NCBI GenBank assembly: GCA_013152945.1
Contig: JAADFL010000051.1
Span: forward strand, 1 to 29,625
Length of the DNA: 29,625 nt
Direction: 5' to 3'
Source: Deltaproteobacteria bacterium
GTDB lineage: Bacteria; Myxococcota_A; JAADFL01
Made by a program: the position numbers and the translations under genes. Numbering within the stretch: position 1 is the stretch's first letter; every line of letters begins with the position of its first letter. The notes beneath the pieces are model-generated. The model had not been told where the DNA came from, did not search any database, and worked only from the letters and a program-made list of their open reading frames with translations. Below are positions 1-8,212 of the stretch, piece by piece.

Positions 1-280
1 CAGGCTATTTTATTTCGCCCCTTTGGGGCTTTTGGGGAATTGATTTTATTTGATTTAATTGGAAATGATTCAATTAAGGACGATGTCCCTATGATGCGGG
101 ATGTATGGCCGGATGCTTCGAATGCCTGGCACCAATCAAGCCCTGAAGGGGCGTAATATGTCAGACAGGGGCAACGCCCCTGGAATTGTTGCGAACAGCC
201 TGAATCCGTATGGGACGAATCCCCTTCCACTGACATTATCATTCGGCAGTACCACTGACATTTTAATTCGGCTACCACAC
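1..280 (+). repeat. Palindrome-rich dispersed repeat, left copy
   Basis: This stretch is the reverse complement of the right end of the window (29333-29589) with only scattered mismatches and short indels. It contains several self-complementary blocks: CGCCCC-TTT-GGGGC near 16-29, GCCCTGAAGGGGC near 141-153, and CAGGGGC-AAC-GCCCCTG near 166-182. The left copy differs from the right by an extra unit of about 25 bp near 228-275, where ACTGACATT...ATTCGGC appears twice. No credible protein is encoded; the short open frame across it lies in repeat sequence. It resembles REP-like or other non-autonomous palindromic elements, but I cannot assign a named family. The element may begin before base 1, because the right copy continues another 36 bases with a CCTGGGGC-GTT-GCCCCAGG hairpin. 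Confidence 0.85.
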
Positions 281-295
281 TCGCAATCATTATCA

Positions 296-325
296 TTGAC
301 ACAGTGCAGCAAATGGAGGTACTAA
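296..325 (+). promoter_or_regulatory. Possible sigma70-type promoter for phaR
   Basis: A perfect TTGACA at 296-301 is followed, 18 bases later, by TACTAA (320-325, four of six consensus positions). This would place transcription about 60 bases before the phaR start codon at 391. The -35 hexamer lies 15 bp after the end of the left repeat. The -10 element is weak, so the call is tentative. Confidence 0.35.
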
Positions 326-390
326 AAAATGCTGATCGGCAAGCTGTGAGTCTGATCTATATAAAAGGGGGACAGGCGGAGGCAAGAAGT

Positions 391-963
391 ATGGCAGAGC
401 CCAAGATCATCAAGCGATATGCAAACAGGAAATTGTACGATACCGAAAAGAGCTGTTACGTAACCCTGGATGAAATATCCAACATGGTGAAACAGGGTAT
501 AGATGTCAAGGTGTTGGACAACCAGACCAAGGAAGACCTGACTTCCGTGACCCTGGCACAAATACTTTTCGAGCAAGAGAAAAAAAACAAGAGCTTGTTG
601 CCTATTGCCATGCTCGAAAATATTTTGCGGACAGGCCATGAGGCACTCAGCGAATTCCTTGAAAAGCGAGTCGCCCAGCCGGCGCGGGATATCAAAGAAG
701 AGGCAGGCAGACAAGTTGAGAAAATTGAACAAACCATCAAGGCGGCAGGTGAAACAACAGAGGAACGTTTACATGTTTTCAGTCAATTGATCGAAACTCT
801 GGGAAAAAATCTGGACGAGATGCAGAAAAACATCGACGAAAGGATAAGAACGGCCGTTAAGGTGATGATCCCAAAATCCGGAATCAAGTTCGAATTGAAA
901 AAATTAAAGAAAAAGGTCGAAGACCTGGAGAAACAGGTTTCCGATGTTGAAAATGGGGATTGA
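391..963 (+). CDS. phaR: PhaR-type polyhydroxyalkanoate synthesis regulator
   Basis: The 190-residue protein begins with the PHB/PHA accumulation regulator DNA-binding domain (residues about 5-66), recognised by KIIKRYANRKLYDT followed by YVTLDEI. The C-terminal half (about 95-188) is charged and heptad-rich, consistent with a coiled coil of the phasin or PhaR oligomerisation type. In known PhaR proteins this domain binds DNA and PHA granules and represses phasin genes; that role is inferred here. The start at 391 is preferred over upstream in-frame codons because GGAGG (378-382) lies 8 bases before it and the domain begins almost at once. No PHA synthase or phasin gene is present in the window, so the target is unknown. 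Convergent with recO, 53 bp away. Confidence 0.88.
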   Translation: MAEPKIIKRYANRKLYDTEKSCYVTLDEISNMVKQGIDVKVLDNQTKEDLTSVTLAQILFEQEKKNKSLLPIAMLENILRTGHEALSEFLEKRVAQPARDIKEEAGRQVEKIEQTIKAAGETTEERLHVFSQLIETLGKNLDEMQKNIDERIRTAVKVMIPKSGIKFELKKLKKKVEDLEKQVSDVENGD

Positions 964-1016
964 AAGCCTTGACAGGATATTGCTGCGATTTCGTCAAGAC
1001 AAACAGCATCTTTGTT

Positions 1017-1781
1017 TCACCCGAATCGAGGGTTCAACTTTTCAAGAAAAATCTTCGATTTCAGGGGATAATCAAGATTCATATGGTATCGAAGGAAATC
1101 ACCTAAAAAATTTTTCGCCTCTTGTGCAGCCTTACCGGAAAACCTTATTCGTCCGCACAAAGATAGGTCCGACTTCCTGATGACCGAAAGGGTTTTCAAT
1201 GTACCCAGGCTGACATGATTCGTTCCACCGGCACTACATACATCACAAAGGACCCCCCCCCTGGCAACATCATATGCTTGCCTGGCCCTTGAAGCCAGCT
1301 CGCCGCCGCACACGGAGCACCTGTCAAGGCCCGGAGCAAGCCCGATATGATCAAGCAGTTTCAATTCCGCCACCCTGGACCATGTCGTACCCGGTCCTAT
1401 TCGATTGAGCGTAACCAGGAAATCCAGGAGCCAGTCCAGAATATCCCGGCACGGCTCACCCGCCCTGGTGGCGGTTTCCACTAACTCGCAGGCATAAGCC
1501 GCCTGTCCGAATGCCACTGAATCCTTCCTGAACAAGGGAAACGCATCAATAACGGCGCTGGATTCCAAAATACCGAAGAACACTCCGGCTCGCTCTGTAA
1601 ATTCCACCTCCAGGTGATTGAAAAGTTCAAGTGAGCCGAGAAAACGTTTCCTGCTTTTCAATGCATGCCTGGCCAGCAGGAGAACCTTTCCTCTGGTACC
1701 ATGCAACAGGGTTACCATGAGATCATTTTCACCGGAGGGCTTGGAACGAAGTAATATTGCCTCGCCCTTGGTCCGCAGCAT
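1017..1781 (-). CDS. recO: DNA repair protein RecO
   Basis: The 254-residue length is typical of RecO. The N-terminal OB-fold is visible as GEAILLRSKPSGENDLMVTL followed by GKVLLLARHA and KRFLGSLELF. The C-terminal part has a four-cysteine zinc site, CSVCGG (C155, C158) and CDVC (C179, C182). RecO loads RecA on single-stranded DNA coated by SSB, working with RecR or RecF in gap repair. The ATG lies 4 bp after the mgtE stop with AAGGA 9 bases upstream, so it is the last gene of the aminotransferase-SPOR-mgtE-recO run and probably co-transcribed. It ends convergently with phaR and no convincing terminator was seen between them. Confidence 0.92.
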   Translation of the reverse strand: MLRTKGEAILLRSKPSGENDLMVTLLHGTRGKVLLLARHALKSRKRFLGSLELFNHLEVEFTERAGVFFGILESSAVIDAFPLFRKDSVAFGQAAYACELVETATRAGEPCRDILDWLLDFLVTLNRIGPGTTWSRVAELKLLDHIGLAPGLDRCSVCGGELASRARQAYDVARGGVLCDVCSAGGTNHVSLGTLKTLSVIRKSDLSLCGRIRFSGKAAQEAKNFLGDFLRYHMNLDYPLKSKIFLEKLNPRFG

Positions 1782-1785
1782 TCGT

Positions 1786-3159
1786 TCATGTCCTTAAGTT
1801 CAACAAGTACACCGCCATGTTGAAGTAAACCAGTATGCCGATAAAATCCATGGATGTCGAAAGGAACGGTGCAGTAGCCACAGCCGGATCCACCTTGAGT
1901 TTTTCAAATATCATGGGCAACATGGTTCCGATGAAAGCCGCCAATGTCATTTGAATACATATTGCTGCGCCCACCACAAAGGGAATGTCAACCAGTGAAC
2001 CGCCCATCTCCTTACCAAAGAAGAGTAAAGCCACCAAGGCAAGTAACCCGCCGAAAAAGATCCCCAGCACTACGCCTATCAAGCTCTGCCGCCCAAGCAC
2101 CCGGCCCAATTGCCCGACATTGATCCTTCCGAGAGCCAATCCGCGGACAACCAACGTAGCTGCTTGATTGCCCACATTGCCACCCATTGCCATGATGACA
2201 GGAATGAAGGATGCAAGAATAGCCACCTTTCGCAGGGCGGCTTGGTTCGAACCTATCACCCAAACCGAGGCGATCTCGCCCAGCCAAGCGGCAAACAGCC
2301 AAGGCAACCTGCCCCGGATAGCCCTTATGGGAGATAGGTCCTGGGTAAGGTCCTCACCTGCGCCCGCCATCTTCAAAATGTCTTCCGTGGCTTCTTCCTT
2401 GATTACATCGATGACATCATCAACCGTCACTATTCCGACCAGCACATTATGTTCGTCGACAACAGGCAGGGCAAGGAAGCCGTACATGTGAACCAGCCTG
2501 GCCACCTCTTCCTGGTCGGTTTCCGTGTTCACCCGTATCACACTGGTCACCATTATCTCCGACAGGGGAACATCAGGCTTGGTCACCACCAACTGGCGCA
2601 GTGAACACACGCCGACGAGGTGGCCATGCTCGTCCTGGACGTAGATGTAGAAAGCCATCTCAACATCCGTGGCGTTTCTCAATCTTTCTATCGCCTCTTG
2701 AGTCGTGCAGCTTTCCTGGAGGGCGAAAAAGTCCGGACTCATTATTCCACCGGCTGTGTCCTCCTGGTAGTGCATCAACTGGGATACCTGTTCCTGCTCC
2801 TTGGCCTTCATCCTGGAAAGAATCGTTTCCGCATCCTCTTCATCAAGTTCCCCAAGTATGTCGGCTACATCGTCGTTGGGAACATAGGCGAGTATTTCTG
2901 CTGATTCTTCCGGGTTGAGCTGGGAGATGAGTTCAACAGCCAGGTTCACGTCCAGTTCGCTGATAAGCTCGGCTTGTTTCTCCTTGTCGCCCAAGACCTT
3001 GAGTACTTGTCTGCGTTCGTGTTCTCCCAGAAACCTGAATAGATGGGCCAGGTCCGGCGCCCTCGCCTTCAGGGCCAGCTTCCTCAAGTTTTGGACATTT
3101 CCGCGTCGGACCAGCCGGCGGGTACTCTCAAGTAGTAATTGGAGCCTGTTTGACAACAT
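1786..3159 (-). CDS. mgtE: Magnesium transporter MgtE
   Basis: This 457-residue protein has the full MgtE architecture. A superhelical MgtE_N domain (about 20-125) is rich in acidic residues, as in LGELDEEDAETIL. Two CBS domains follow (about 133-258), ending with GIVTVDDVIDVI, and then five membrane segments from about residue 280. The pore motif GGNVGNQA is at 326-333, and the conserved KVDPAVATAPF with a later Asp lies near the C-terminus. MgtE is a homodimeric inner-membrane Mg2+ channel gated by Mg2+ at the N/CBS domains. The start is set at 3159 because GGAGAGGA lies just upstream; an earlier in-frame start at 3246 would add 29 unconserved residues. It sits between the SPOR gene and recO. 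Confidence 0.94.
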   Translation of the reverse strand: MLSNRLQLLLESTRRLVRRGNVQNLRKLALKARAPDLAHLFRFLGEHERRQVLKVLGDKEKQAELISELDVNLAVELISQLNPEESAEILAYVPNDDVADILGELDEEDAETILSRMKAKEQEQVSQLMHYQEDTAGGIMSPDFFALQESCTTQEAIERLRNATDVEMAFYIYVQDEHGHLVGVCSLRQLVVTKPDVPLSEIMVTSVIRVNTETDQEEVARLVHMYGFLALPVVDEHNVLVGIVTVDDVIDVIKEEATEDILKMAGAGEDLTQDLSPIRAIRGRLPWLFAAWLGEIASVWVIGSNQAALRKVAILASFIPVIMAMGGNVGNQAATLVVRGLALGRINVGQLGRVLGRQSLIGVVLGIFFGGLLALVALLFFGKEMGGSLVDIPFVVGAAICIQMTLAAFIGTMLPMIFEKLKVDPAVATAPFLSTSMDFIGILVYFNMAVYLLNLRT

Positions 3160-3267
3160 GATTTCCTCTCCGTCCACTATAAAAAAAGCGCTTCCGCCGG
3201 CTGAACCCATGAAAATTAAGCGAGCAGGTTCCCAAGAACAAGACAAACGAAAAGCTCAATCCTAAAA

Positions 3268-3954
3268 TCACTTGATTCTCTTTATCAATGTCCCCTTGAT
3301 ACCCGCCTTTACCTCGAAGTCCTTCTTGAACTCTTCTGCTTGTTGCCTGGTTTGGAAATCACCTACCAGAACACGGTACCATTTCCCCCTCCTGCCGAGG
3401 TCCGCCTCCACTATCTTGACCTTCTTATATCCCTTGGAAGCAAGCTTTTTCAACTCCGCCTTTGCTGACGCCATCTTTTTCACGGATGCAACTTGCAAGG
3501 CATACGACTCGCCGGGACGAATATTGCCGGCCTTTTTTTTCTCTTCCTTTTCTTTTTCCTGCTCCGAATTCAGGCTCTCCTTGGCTTCGACTTTTTTTGC
3601 TTTCTCAACTTCAGCGGCCTCATGTACCTTGGAGCCGGAACTCCCTTCCTTATTTTTTTGCTCCTGAAGCTTTCCATGGCTGCCCTCTACCGCGGCAGGT
3701 TTTGTCTCCTTTTCTTTTGCGGTCGTTTTTTCTGCCCGGCGGTCAAGGTCGGAAAGCTTGTTGGTCCCCTGCTTTTTCGCCTGTTCCTGATCGTGTTGTT
3801 GTACGGCATCTCCAACGGCAGACATCCTTCTGCCTACAACCACACCAAGGAAAAACACCATGGCCCCGACAGCCAGTGTCGCTACGAGTAGAACCGATAT
3901 CTGCCTCTTGTCCAGTTTTACATCGATCAGGTCATCATCCCTTTTTGCAGCCAC
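3268..3954 (-). CDS. SPOR-domain membrane protein (FtsN/DedD-like)
   Basis: The 228-residue protein has a short basic cytoplasmic N-terminus, one membrane helix (about 17-42), a long Lys/Glu/Ala-rich low-complexity linker (about 60-145) and a C-terminal SPOR domain (about 149-228). The SPOR domain is recognised by SYALQVASVKKMASAKAEL and GKWYRVLVGDF. SPOR domains bind denuded septal peptidoglycan, and this layout is that of FtsN- or DedD-like division proteins in Gram-negative bacteria. The GTG start at 3952-3954 is supported by GGAGG 7 bases upstream. It lies 22 bp after the aminotransferase gene in the same orientation. The linker is extremely charged, which is common for periplasmic SPOR tethers. 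Confidence 0.88.
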   Translation of the reverse strand: MAAKRDDDLIDVKLDKRQISVLLVATLAVGAMVFFLGVVVGRRMSAVGDAVQQHDQEQAKKQGTNKLSDLDRRAEKTTAKEKETKPAAVEGSHGKLQEQKNKEGSSGSKVHEAAEVEKAKKVEAKESLNSEQEKEKEEKKKAGNIRPGESYALQVASVKKMASAKAELKKLASKGYKKVKIVEADLGRRGKWYRVLVGDFQTRQQAEEFKKDFEVKAGIKGTLIKRIK

Positions 3955-3976
3955 GGGTTGTCCTCCTTCGTTTGGA

Positions 3977-5164
3977 TTATTTCTCTACAAATGCCTTTAT
4001 CCTTTTCAATCCCTCGCGTATATCATCCTTCGAACTTGCATAGCTGAACCTGACGTACTCCTGGTCCTCGTTCTCATTTTTTCCGCCGAAGCATGTTCTG
4101 CCCAAAACGGCGACACCTGCCTGGTGGAGCAAATCGTGAGCAAACTGTGATGAATCCTTTGCGCCAATCCTGCGACACGCCCCGGTTACGTTGGGGAAAA
4201 CATAGAATGCACCTTCCGGCTTCATGCATGTAATTCCTTCTATCTCGTTCAGGCCGTCCACGATAATATCCCGTCTCTCGTTGAACTCCTTGATCATGGC
4301 CCTGGATGCCGCCTGGTCACCTGAATAAGCCTCAATGGCCGCGTACTGCGTAAAGGTGGCGGTGCAGGATTCGGCATTGGTCACAAGCCTGGCGATTCCC
4401 GCCACTATTTCCTTGTTTCCCACGCCGAAACCGATTCTCCACCCGGTCATTGCATACGTCTTTGAACACCCGTCTATTATCACCGTGCGATCCCGCATTC
4501 CCGGTATCGAGGAGATGCTGCGAAAAGGCCTGTCATAGACCATCTGGGAATAAACCTCGTCCGACAAGACCCATGCATCGTGTTTTTCGGCCAGTTCGGC
4601 GATGACCTCGAGATCCTCTTGCGGCACTATCCCACCGGTCGGATTGTTCGGCGAATTCAGGATAATCAACTTTGTACGGTCATTGATGATTTCCTTGAAA
4701 TGATCCACGTCAAGGCTGAATCCCCTGTTCTCCAGCAAAGGCATTGGAACCGCCTTGGCGCCGATGTAGTTAATCATGGACTCGTAAATCGGAAAACCCG
4801 GATTAGGATATATTACCTCGTCCCCGGGATCCACCACTGAAAGTATGGTATGAAAGATGATCGGCTTTGCACCGGGTGTAACCACCACCTCTTCAGGCTC
4901 GACCTCGATTTCCCTTGTTCGTGAAATATATTCTGCAAGCACCCTTCTCAACTCCAAAAGACCGGCGGATGGGTTGTAATGCGTCTGTCCCGCTTTCAAG
5001 GCCGCAATAGCCGCATTCACGATATTTTCGGGTGTATCGAAATCCGGTTCCCCTATGGAGAAAGAGATGATGTCCTTACCTTGAGCCTTCAGCCCGTTGA
5101 CCTCGGCCAAAACATCGAAAGCCGTCTCGGTACCGAGCCTGCTCATTCTTTCACTGAACTTCAT
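3977..5164 (-). CDS. PLP-dependent aminotransferase, class I/II (aspartate aminotransferase-like)
   Basis: The 395-residue fold-type I aminotransferase has the Schiff-base lysine (residue 235) in SKTYAMTGWRIGF, the PLP phosphate-loop area around TPGAKPIIFHT, NSPNNPTGG and DEVYSQMVYD, and a C-terminal substrate arginine in YVRFSYASS. The sequence is of the 1-gamma aspartate aminotransferase type found in bacteria and archaea, which moves amino groups between aspartate or other amino acids and 2-oxoglutarate; exact substrates cannot be read. The start at 5164 is preferred because GGAGG lies upstream, with an internal region beginning MKFSERMSRL. A longer frame from 5209 is open but has no ribosome site. 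It is the first gene of the run leading to recO and has its own promoter at 5212-5240. Confidence 0.9.
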   Translation of the reverse strand: MKFSERMSRLGTETAFDVLAEVNGLKAQGKDIISFSIGEPDFDTPENIVNAAIAALKAGQTHYNPSAGLLELRRVLAEYISRTREIEVEPEEVVVTPGAKPIIFHTILSVVDPGDEVIYPNPGFPIYESMINYIGAKAVPMPLLENRGFSLDVDHFKEIINDRTKLIILNSPNNPTGGIVPQEDLEVIAELAEKHDAWVLSDEVYSQMVYDRPFRSISSIPGMRDRTVIIDGCSKTYAMTGWRIGFGVGNKEIVAGIARLVTNAESCTATFTQYAAIEAYSGDQAASRAMIKEFNERRDIIVDGLNEIEGITCMKPEGAFYVFPNVTGACRRIGAKDSSQFAHDLLHQAGVAVLGRTCFGGKNENEDQEYVRFSYASSKDDIREGLKRIKAFVEK

Positions 5165-5211
5165 GACTGACCTCCGTCCAAGCCTTGGATTACAAAGCAA
5201 GGTTTTCACAC

Positions 5212-5240
5212 ATGCTATTTACACCGGTTACACTCGTCAA
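5212..5240 (-). promoter_or_regulatory. Sigma70-type promoter of the aminotransferase-SPOR-mgtE-recO run
   Basis: On the minus strand TTGACG (5240-5235) is separated by 17 bases from TAGCAT (5217-5212), giving five and four consensus matches with ideal spacing. It lies 48 bp before the ATG at 5164 and in the only sizeable gap (187 bp) between this gene and the diguanylate cyclase gene upstream. Confidence 0.5.
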
Positions 5241-5350
5241 GAAACTTCGGCGCCCGGTGCTGCGAAAAGTTCGGCATGGTGAATGCTCTTTTCAGATTCA
5301 GAGACTAGTGTCCCAAATTGCCGGACTGCCGGTGAACAGGTAACCCGGTG

Positions 5351-7540
5351 TTATCGCAGTTCTTCAGACTCGGTGTAGTTCTTTGCCTGCACCCAGGTCG
5401 TTGTCCTGTTTCTTCCATGTTCCTTTGAATAGTACATTGCCTGATCCGCTCTCTCCACCAACATTGCCTTTTGCAGGGCATCCTCGGGGTAAGTGGAGAC
5501 GCCTACGGATATTGTTACGGAAAACGGGCCTTCAGTCCCGGCAAACAACATCCTGGAAGCCTCTTCGCGAATGCGCTCTGCAAACCGGACCGCCCCAGGC
5601 CTGTCGGTCCCGTCCAGGATCAATATGAATTCCTCGCCGCCATACCTGGCTACCAGGTCCACTTTACGTACAGCTTTAGTCAGAAGCCCGGCGAAAGAAA
5701 CAAGAACCTTGTCTCCCACCTGGTGGCCGTGCGTATCATTGACCTGCTTGAAATGATCGATATCGGTAAGGAGTATGGAAAAGATTTGCTTGTTTCTCTC
5801 CGCCCTGGCCAGATAATCGTCCAGCCTGTCCTGGAAATACCTATGGTTGTAGAGACCGGTCAATCCATCGGTTACAGCCATCTTTTCCATTCCGGCATAG
5901 AGCTCCGCGTTCAACAGGCAGACCGCAGCCTGGTTCGCGATTATCCTTACTCTCTCAACTACATCGTCCGGGAATGCATTCTGTTTAGAGGATGCCAACA
6001 GCAATGTACCCGCCACCTTGTCCTGGGCTACCAGGGGAATTATCAATATGGAGTCGATTTCCCTGCCGAGTTCCCTGTTCCCCAAGATCCCCATCGGTGC
6101 GCCACGCCTCTTCATTTCACTGACACTCTTGTTGAAAACGACTCCCCGGCGGCACACGAGCGAAACAGCCCCCGTATCTTCGAACTCCAGGTTTTCCAGG
6201 TACTTTGCCATCACCCCCTTCACAAAACTTATTCTGTGTCTGATGACACTCTTGCCGTCCCTCCTCTCTTCCTGCTCCAGTGTCGTAAAGGCCGTAACAT
6301 CCGCATCTGCAACGGTTTCCAGGGCCTCTGCCGTTCTCTGGTGAACCTGTGACATGGTAAGGGCCTTGTTCAGATTCTTTGCAGCTTCGTAAAACCGGTG
6401 CACCTCTTCCCTCTCTTTTGTCAGGTCGATTAAGTACCGTTCGTCTTCGATCAACCTCAAAAAGAAGGCTCCGGCTTCATACAGCAAGGGTCGCAACTCT
6501 TCATCAAAGGGTTTCGAGTCACTCCTGTCCAGGCACAATGCGCCTACAATATCATCCTTTTTTTTTATTATGGTCCCCATGAATCCTGTCACGTCGACCT
6601 TCGAATCATAGTAGGAAAGCCCCCCTTTCAAGCTCCTGAAATCTCTTATTGCAAGTGTCTTGTCCACCTTCAACAGGCTTCCGAGCAAACCCGTATTCGG
6701 CGGCTTTTCCTTGGGCCTGGGTCCGCCCGCGATGGTTGAATAATCATGAAGCCTGAATGTTCCTTCACTCTTGTCATACCAGAAAAGTGCGCTTGTCCGT
6801 GCCGAAGCCGCGACCCTCAATAGTTCGAGGAGGTGCTTTCTCACAGGTGAAAGCGCCCTGTCCGCCTTGACTCCGACCCTTTCAAGGCCTTCCTTTACAC
6901 TGCCTTTTGCAAGCAAGCCGTAGTCCATGGCCCTTTTCGCAGCCGCCGCCGTCTGTTCCAATGCGAGTTTCGTGTCCCTGCGTGCGGTGACAAATTTTCC
7001 AAATCGCCTTATTACCGTATTCAGGATTGCAAAGGCGCCGAGGAAAGCCAGGTGCGCGGCCAGCTCCCCCGCACTTGCCGACATGTGCCTGTTGAACAGG
7101 AATCCCATCGACTCGATGGCAATCGCCACAAGCAAGCTTACTACTGAAACAGGTGGAGAGTGGAACCTCGATATTCCCGCCATCATCAGGAACACAACCG
7201 GGTAAAACGGCGATCCGCCCCCGCCCGTAGCCGATACCAATGCATAAGATGCGATCATCAATGCTGTTGAAAACCTCGCATCATCCCGGAAGGTGCGTTC
7301 CCACGGCGCCCTGATACGGGCAATGGAAGTAAAAATAATCATACCGGGCAGGACAAGAAACGCCAGTATGGTGTAAGGGGGAAAGCCGCGTGAAGCATCG
7401 AAAAAACCGAACCCTGTAAGAACAGCGGATCCTCCCAGAATCAGTTCCGGTAAAAAACCCGCAATACCCGCAATAGCGGCCCGGACACCACGGCCTGTCC
7501 TATTCCGGGAGGCGGTAGATGACCTCATCTTCCTTGACAA
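5351..7540 (-). CDS. Membrane-anchored GAF-GAF-GGDEF diguanylate cyclase
   Basis: The 729-residue protein has an N-terminal block of hydrophobic helices (about 21-180, roughly five or six segments), a short helical linker, two GAF-like sensor domains (about 225-365 and 385-545) and a C-terminal GGDEF domain (about 555-715). The cyclase signature is intact: ARYGGEEFILIL with GGEEF at 634-638, DIDHFKQVNDTHGH as the metal and substrate site, and an RxxD inhibitory site (R625-D628) five residues before the signature. It is therefore expected to make c-di-GMP and to be product-inhibited. The TTG at 7540 overlaps the upstream gene by 41 bp and has GGGAGAG upstream; ATG at 7528 is the alternative. 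It is the last gene of the ExbB-ExbD-FtsB-like operon. The GAF ligands are unknown. Confidence 0.88.
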   Translation of the reverse strand: MSRKMRSSTASRNRTGRGVRAAIAGIAGFLPELILGGSAVLTGFGFFDASRGFPPYTILAFLVLPGMIIFTSIARIRAPWERTFRDDARFSTALMIASYALVSATGGGGSPFYPVVFLMMAGISRFHSPPVSVVSLLVAIAIESMGFLFNRHMSASAGELAAHLAFLGAFAILNTVIRRFGKFVTARRDTKLALEQTAAAAKRAMDYGLLAKGSVKEGLERVGVKADRALSPVRKHLLELLRVAASARTSALFWYDKSEGTFRLHDYSTIAGGPRPKEKPPNTGLLGSLLKVDKTLAIRDFRSLKGGLSYYDSKVDVTGFMGTIIKKKDDIVGALCLDRSDSKPFDEELRPLLYEAGAFFLRLIEDERYLIDLTKEREEVHRFYEAAKNLNKALTMSQVHQRTAEALETVADADVTAFTTLEQEERRDGKSVIRHRISFVKGVMAKYLENLEFEDTGAVSLVCRRGVVFNKSVSEMKRRGAPMGILGNRELGREIDSILIIPLVAQDKVAGTLLLASSKQNAFPDDVVERVRIIANQAAVCLLNAELYAGMEKMAVTDGLTGLYNHRYFQDRLDDYLARAERNKQIFSILLTDIDHFKQVNDTHGHQVGDKVLVSFAGLLTKAVRKVDLVARYGGEEFILILDGTDRPGAVRFAERIREEASRMLFAGTEGPFSVTISVGVSTYPEDALQKAMLVERADQAMYYSKEHGRNRTTTWVQAKNYTESEELR

Positions 7541-7802
7541 GGCCCAGTCTCTCCCTGGCCGCCTTTTCCATCGCGGCCTTGTCTTTTTTCAAAGCCTCTA
7601 TCTCCGACCTGATTGTTCTGTTTTCTTCCTGCAATTTGTTGTTTACTTCGATCACGGATTGAAGCTTTCTTTTCATCTCGCTGTAATCGAAATATCCAGT
7701 CAAAGCGAGATAACCGGTAACGACAAAGAACACCATCATTATCAAGATCAGCAACCTGGGTTTCAAGATTTCTCCATCTCGTCCAATCTTGCAATCTCTC
7801 AA
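7500..7802 (-). CDS. FtsB/DivIC-family septum formation initiator
   Basis: This small bitopic protein (100 residues) has a short cytoplasmic tail, one membrane helix (LLILIMMVFFVVTGYLAL, about 17-35) and a periplasmic coiled coil (about 40-85) with KLQEENRTIRSEIEALKKD. It ends with ERLGLVKEDEVIYRLPE, the classic end of FtsB/DivIC proteins. FtsB joins FtsL and FtsQ to activate septal peptidoglycan synthesis. The TTG at 7802 overlaps the exbD stop in a TTGA junction. A second TTG at 7766, with GGAG 5 bases upstream, would give an 88-residue protein beginning just before the membrane helix and is equally plausible. Its position between ExbD and a diguanylate cyclase is unusual; ftsB is often near eno or pyrG, neither of which is here. 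Confidence 0.8.
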   Translation of the reverse strand: MRDCKIGRDGEILKPRLLILIMMVFFVVTGYLALTGYFDYSEMKRKLQSVIEVNNKLQEENRTIRSEIEALKKDKAAMEKAARERLGLVKEDEVIYRLPE

Positions 7803-8212
7803 GGGGCCCTGGTTGCAATGGCCAATCGCTTGATGCCGCCTTGTTTCGCAATGTCCATCACTTCAACGACCAGGCCGTGATGCACCTCCTGGTCCGCCTG
7901 GACTATGAGCAAGGTGTCCGGAACCTTTGATACCAGGTTCGAAACCTCCTGGCCGAATTGTTTCAAATCGACTTCCTTGTTTTCGAATATTATCTTTCTG
8001 TCCTTGGTGATGACAACTGTAGCATCATTTTTTTGGCTCTGGGCCGTGCTTGAAGCAGCTTTGGGCAACTTTACTCTGAAACCCGGGGTGGTCACAAAGG
8101 TTGTCGTGATCGTAAAAAAGATGAGCAATAGGAACACCACGTCTATCAGCGGGGTCAGCTCTATCTTCAGCTCGTCTTTTTTCCTGATGGACTCGGGATT
8201 CCTGAAGTTCAA
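7799..8212 (-). CDS. exbD: ExbD/TolR-family biopolymer transport protein
   Basis: The 137-residue protein has one membrane helix beginning with ELTPLIDVVFLLLIFF, where Asp24 is the family's proton-coupling residue, followed by a periplasmic domain (about 45-137) ending with VMDIAKQGGIKRLAIAT. ExbD/TolR pairs with ExbB/TolQ to use the proton gradient for energising outer-membrane processes. The TTG start at 8212 overlaps the upstream stop (TTGA) and has GGGAG 8 bases before it, inside the end of the ExbB-like gene, so translational coupling is likely. Neither TonB/TolA nor TolB is in the window, so assignment to Ton or Tol function cannot be settled. Confidence 0.92.
   Translation of the reverse strand: MNFRNPESIRKKDELKIELTPLIDVVFLLLIFFTITTTFVTTPGFRVKLPKAASSTAQSQKNDATVVITKDRKIIFENKEVDLKQFGQEVSNLVSKVPDTLLIVQADQEVHHGLVVEVMDIAKQGGIKRLAIATRAP

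Noticed and set aside
101-325. 74-residue open frame starting in the left repeat
   Set aside because: It lies almost wholly inside the dispersed palindromic repeat, has no ribosome site or recognisable motif and is not kept in frame by the right copy.
964-1016. CTTGAC...GTCAAG stem between phaR and recO as bidirectional terminator
   Set aside because: The loop would be about 18 bases with only six base pairs and no T run, too weak to call.
5471-6352. 293-residue open frame on the plus strand
   Set aside because: It is antisense to the GAF and GGDEF parts of the diguanylate cyclase; it has no motif and no ribosome site.
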